Of a DNA stretch of 38,260 nt, positions 38,104 to 38,260 are shown in pieces (within the stretch, counting starts at the first letter, position 1; the number at the start of each line of letters is the position of its first letter). The notes beneath the pieces are model-generated. The model saw only the letters and a list, made by a program, of their open reading frames with translations. It was not told the origin of the DNA and made no database searches. Made by a program: the position numbers and the translations under genes. This DNA is from a virus: positions 1 to 38,260 of the IMG/VR virus record IMGVR_UViG_3300035099_000171; one strand, written 5' to 3'.

Positions 38104-38260
38104 TTATTTTTTCTCCTTCCCTTCTATCAATTCATAGTTATTATTTACATTTTCTGCTTTATAAATTTTTCCACAAGAAGGACATTTTATTTTTTTTGTT
38201 TCTATATTACTTTCAAAATATGTTTTACATTGTCCACATTTACAAACTCTAATTGTTTTT
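38104..38260 (-). CDS. Small zinc-ribbon protein, 3' part (gene spans the circular join)
   Basis: The part 38133-38104 codes the last residues (ELIEGKEKK) and stop of the 55-aa zinc-ribbon protein that starts at 138 in the left copy. 38134-38260 repeats bases 1-127. The two parts together form one gene once the circle is closed. Confidence 0.75.
   Translation of the reverse strand, partial: KTIRVCKCGQCKTYFESNIETKKIKCPSCGKIYKAENVNNNYELIEGKEKK
38134..38260. repeat. Terminal direct repeat (circular assembly overlap), right copy
   Basis: Exact copy of bases 1-127; see the left copy for the reading as a circularisation overlap. Confidence 0.93.

Overview
The window is a complete low-GC tailed-phage genome, opened at an arbitrary point. 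Bases 1-127 are repeated exactly at 38134-38260, so the unique circle is 38,133 bp. One small zinc-ribbon gene spans the join. Gene content is that of a short-tailed (podovirus-type) phage: large and small terminase, portal, scaffold, a DUF5309-type major capsid protein, three adaptor-like proteins, a beta-propeller nozzle, fibres, three internal/ejection proteins including a 1374-aa one, two small membrane proteins that could be holins, and an M15 peptidase endolysin. No integrase, DNA polymerase, helicase, primase, RNA polymerase or tRNA gene was seen, so replication and transcription should depend on the host. The very A+T-rich sequence, AGA/ATA codon preference, strong AGGAGGTG ribosome-binding sites and consensus TTGACA/TATAAT promoters point to a low-GC bacterium, perhaps Bacillota or a low-GC anaerobe. 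The host cannot be fixed from this sequence.

Layout. (1) The late operon reads leftward. It starts at a strong promoter at 16417-16445, runs from small terminase (16342) through portal, ATP-grasp enzyme, scaffold, capsid, a glycosyltransferase cassette, fibres, adaptors and holin-like genes to base 1, then continues across the join from 38103 down to 28474 (adaptor, nozzle, fibre, ejection proteins). (2) The early-right operon reads rightward from a perfect TTGACA-17-TATAAT promoter (16482-16510). A highly structured 5' leader is followed by a DnaD/O-like replication initiator with internal iterons, a winged-helix protein and a small unknown. (3) A 1.05-kb non-coding stretch (18000-19053) carries five DnaA boxes, several dyads and repeated motifs. 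A second rightward promoter (19000-19028) then drives seven small early genes. (4) The early-left operon reads leftward from 28343-28370: a tiny HTH protein, RecT annealase, a RecB/Cas4-like nuclease, a membrane-anchored lysozyme-like protein, small cysteine-rich proteins, three YopX-family proteins, a truncated DNA methyltransferase, the endolysin, RusA and a small DnaA-domain-IV-like protein. It meets the rightward operon tail to tail at about 21.4-21.6 kb, where two related DnaA-IV-like genes overlap on opposite strands.

How it fits together. Replication is probably initiated by the initiator acting on its own iterons and/or by host DnaA at the DnaA boxes. RecT, the nuclease and RusA give recombination-dependent replication and branch resolution before headful packaging. 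Control appears to use two short palindromes: one shared by the late and early-left promoter regions, the other shared by the early-left promoter and the origin region. The strongest candidates for undescribed biology are the early-right leader, which has two long crossing stems, one of them hiding the initiator's Shine-Dalgarno sequence; the initiator iterons, whose DNA motif is kept across all three reading frames; and the convergent overlapping pair of DnaA-IV-like genes.
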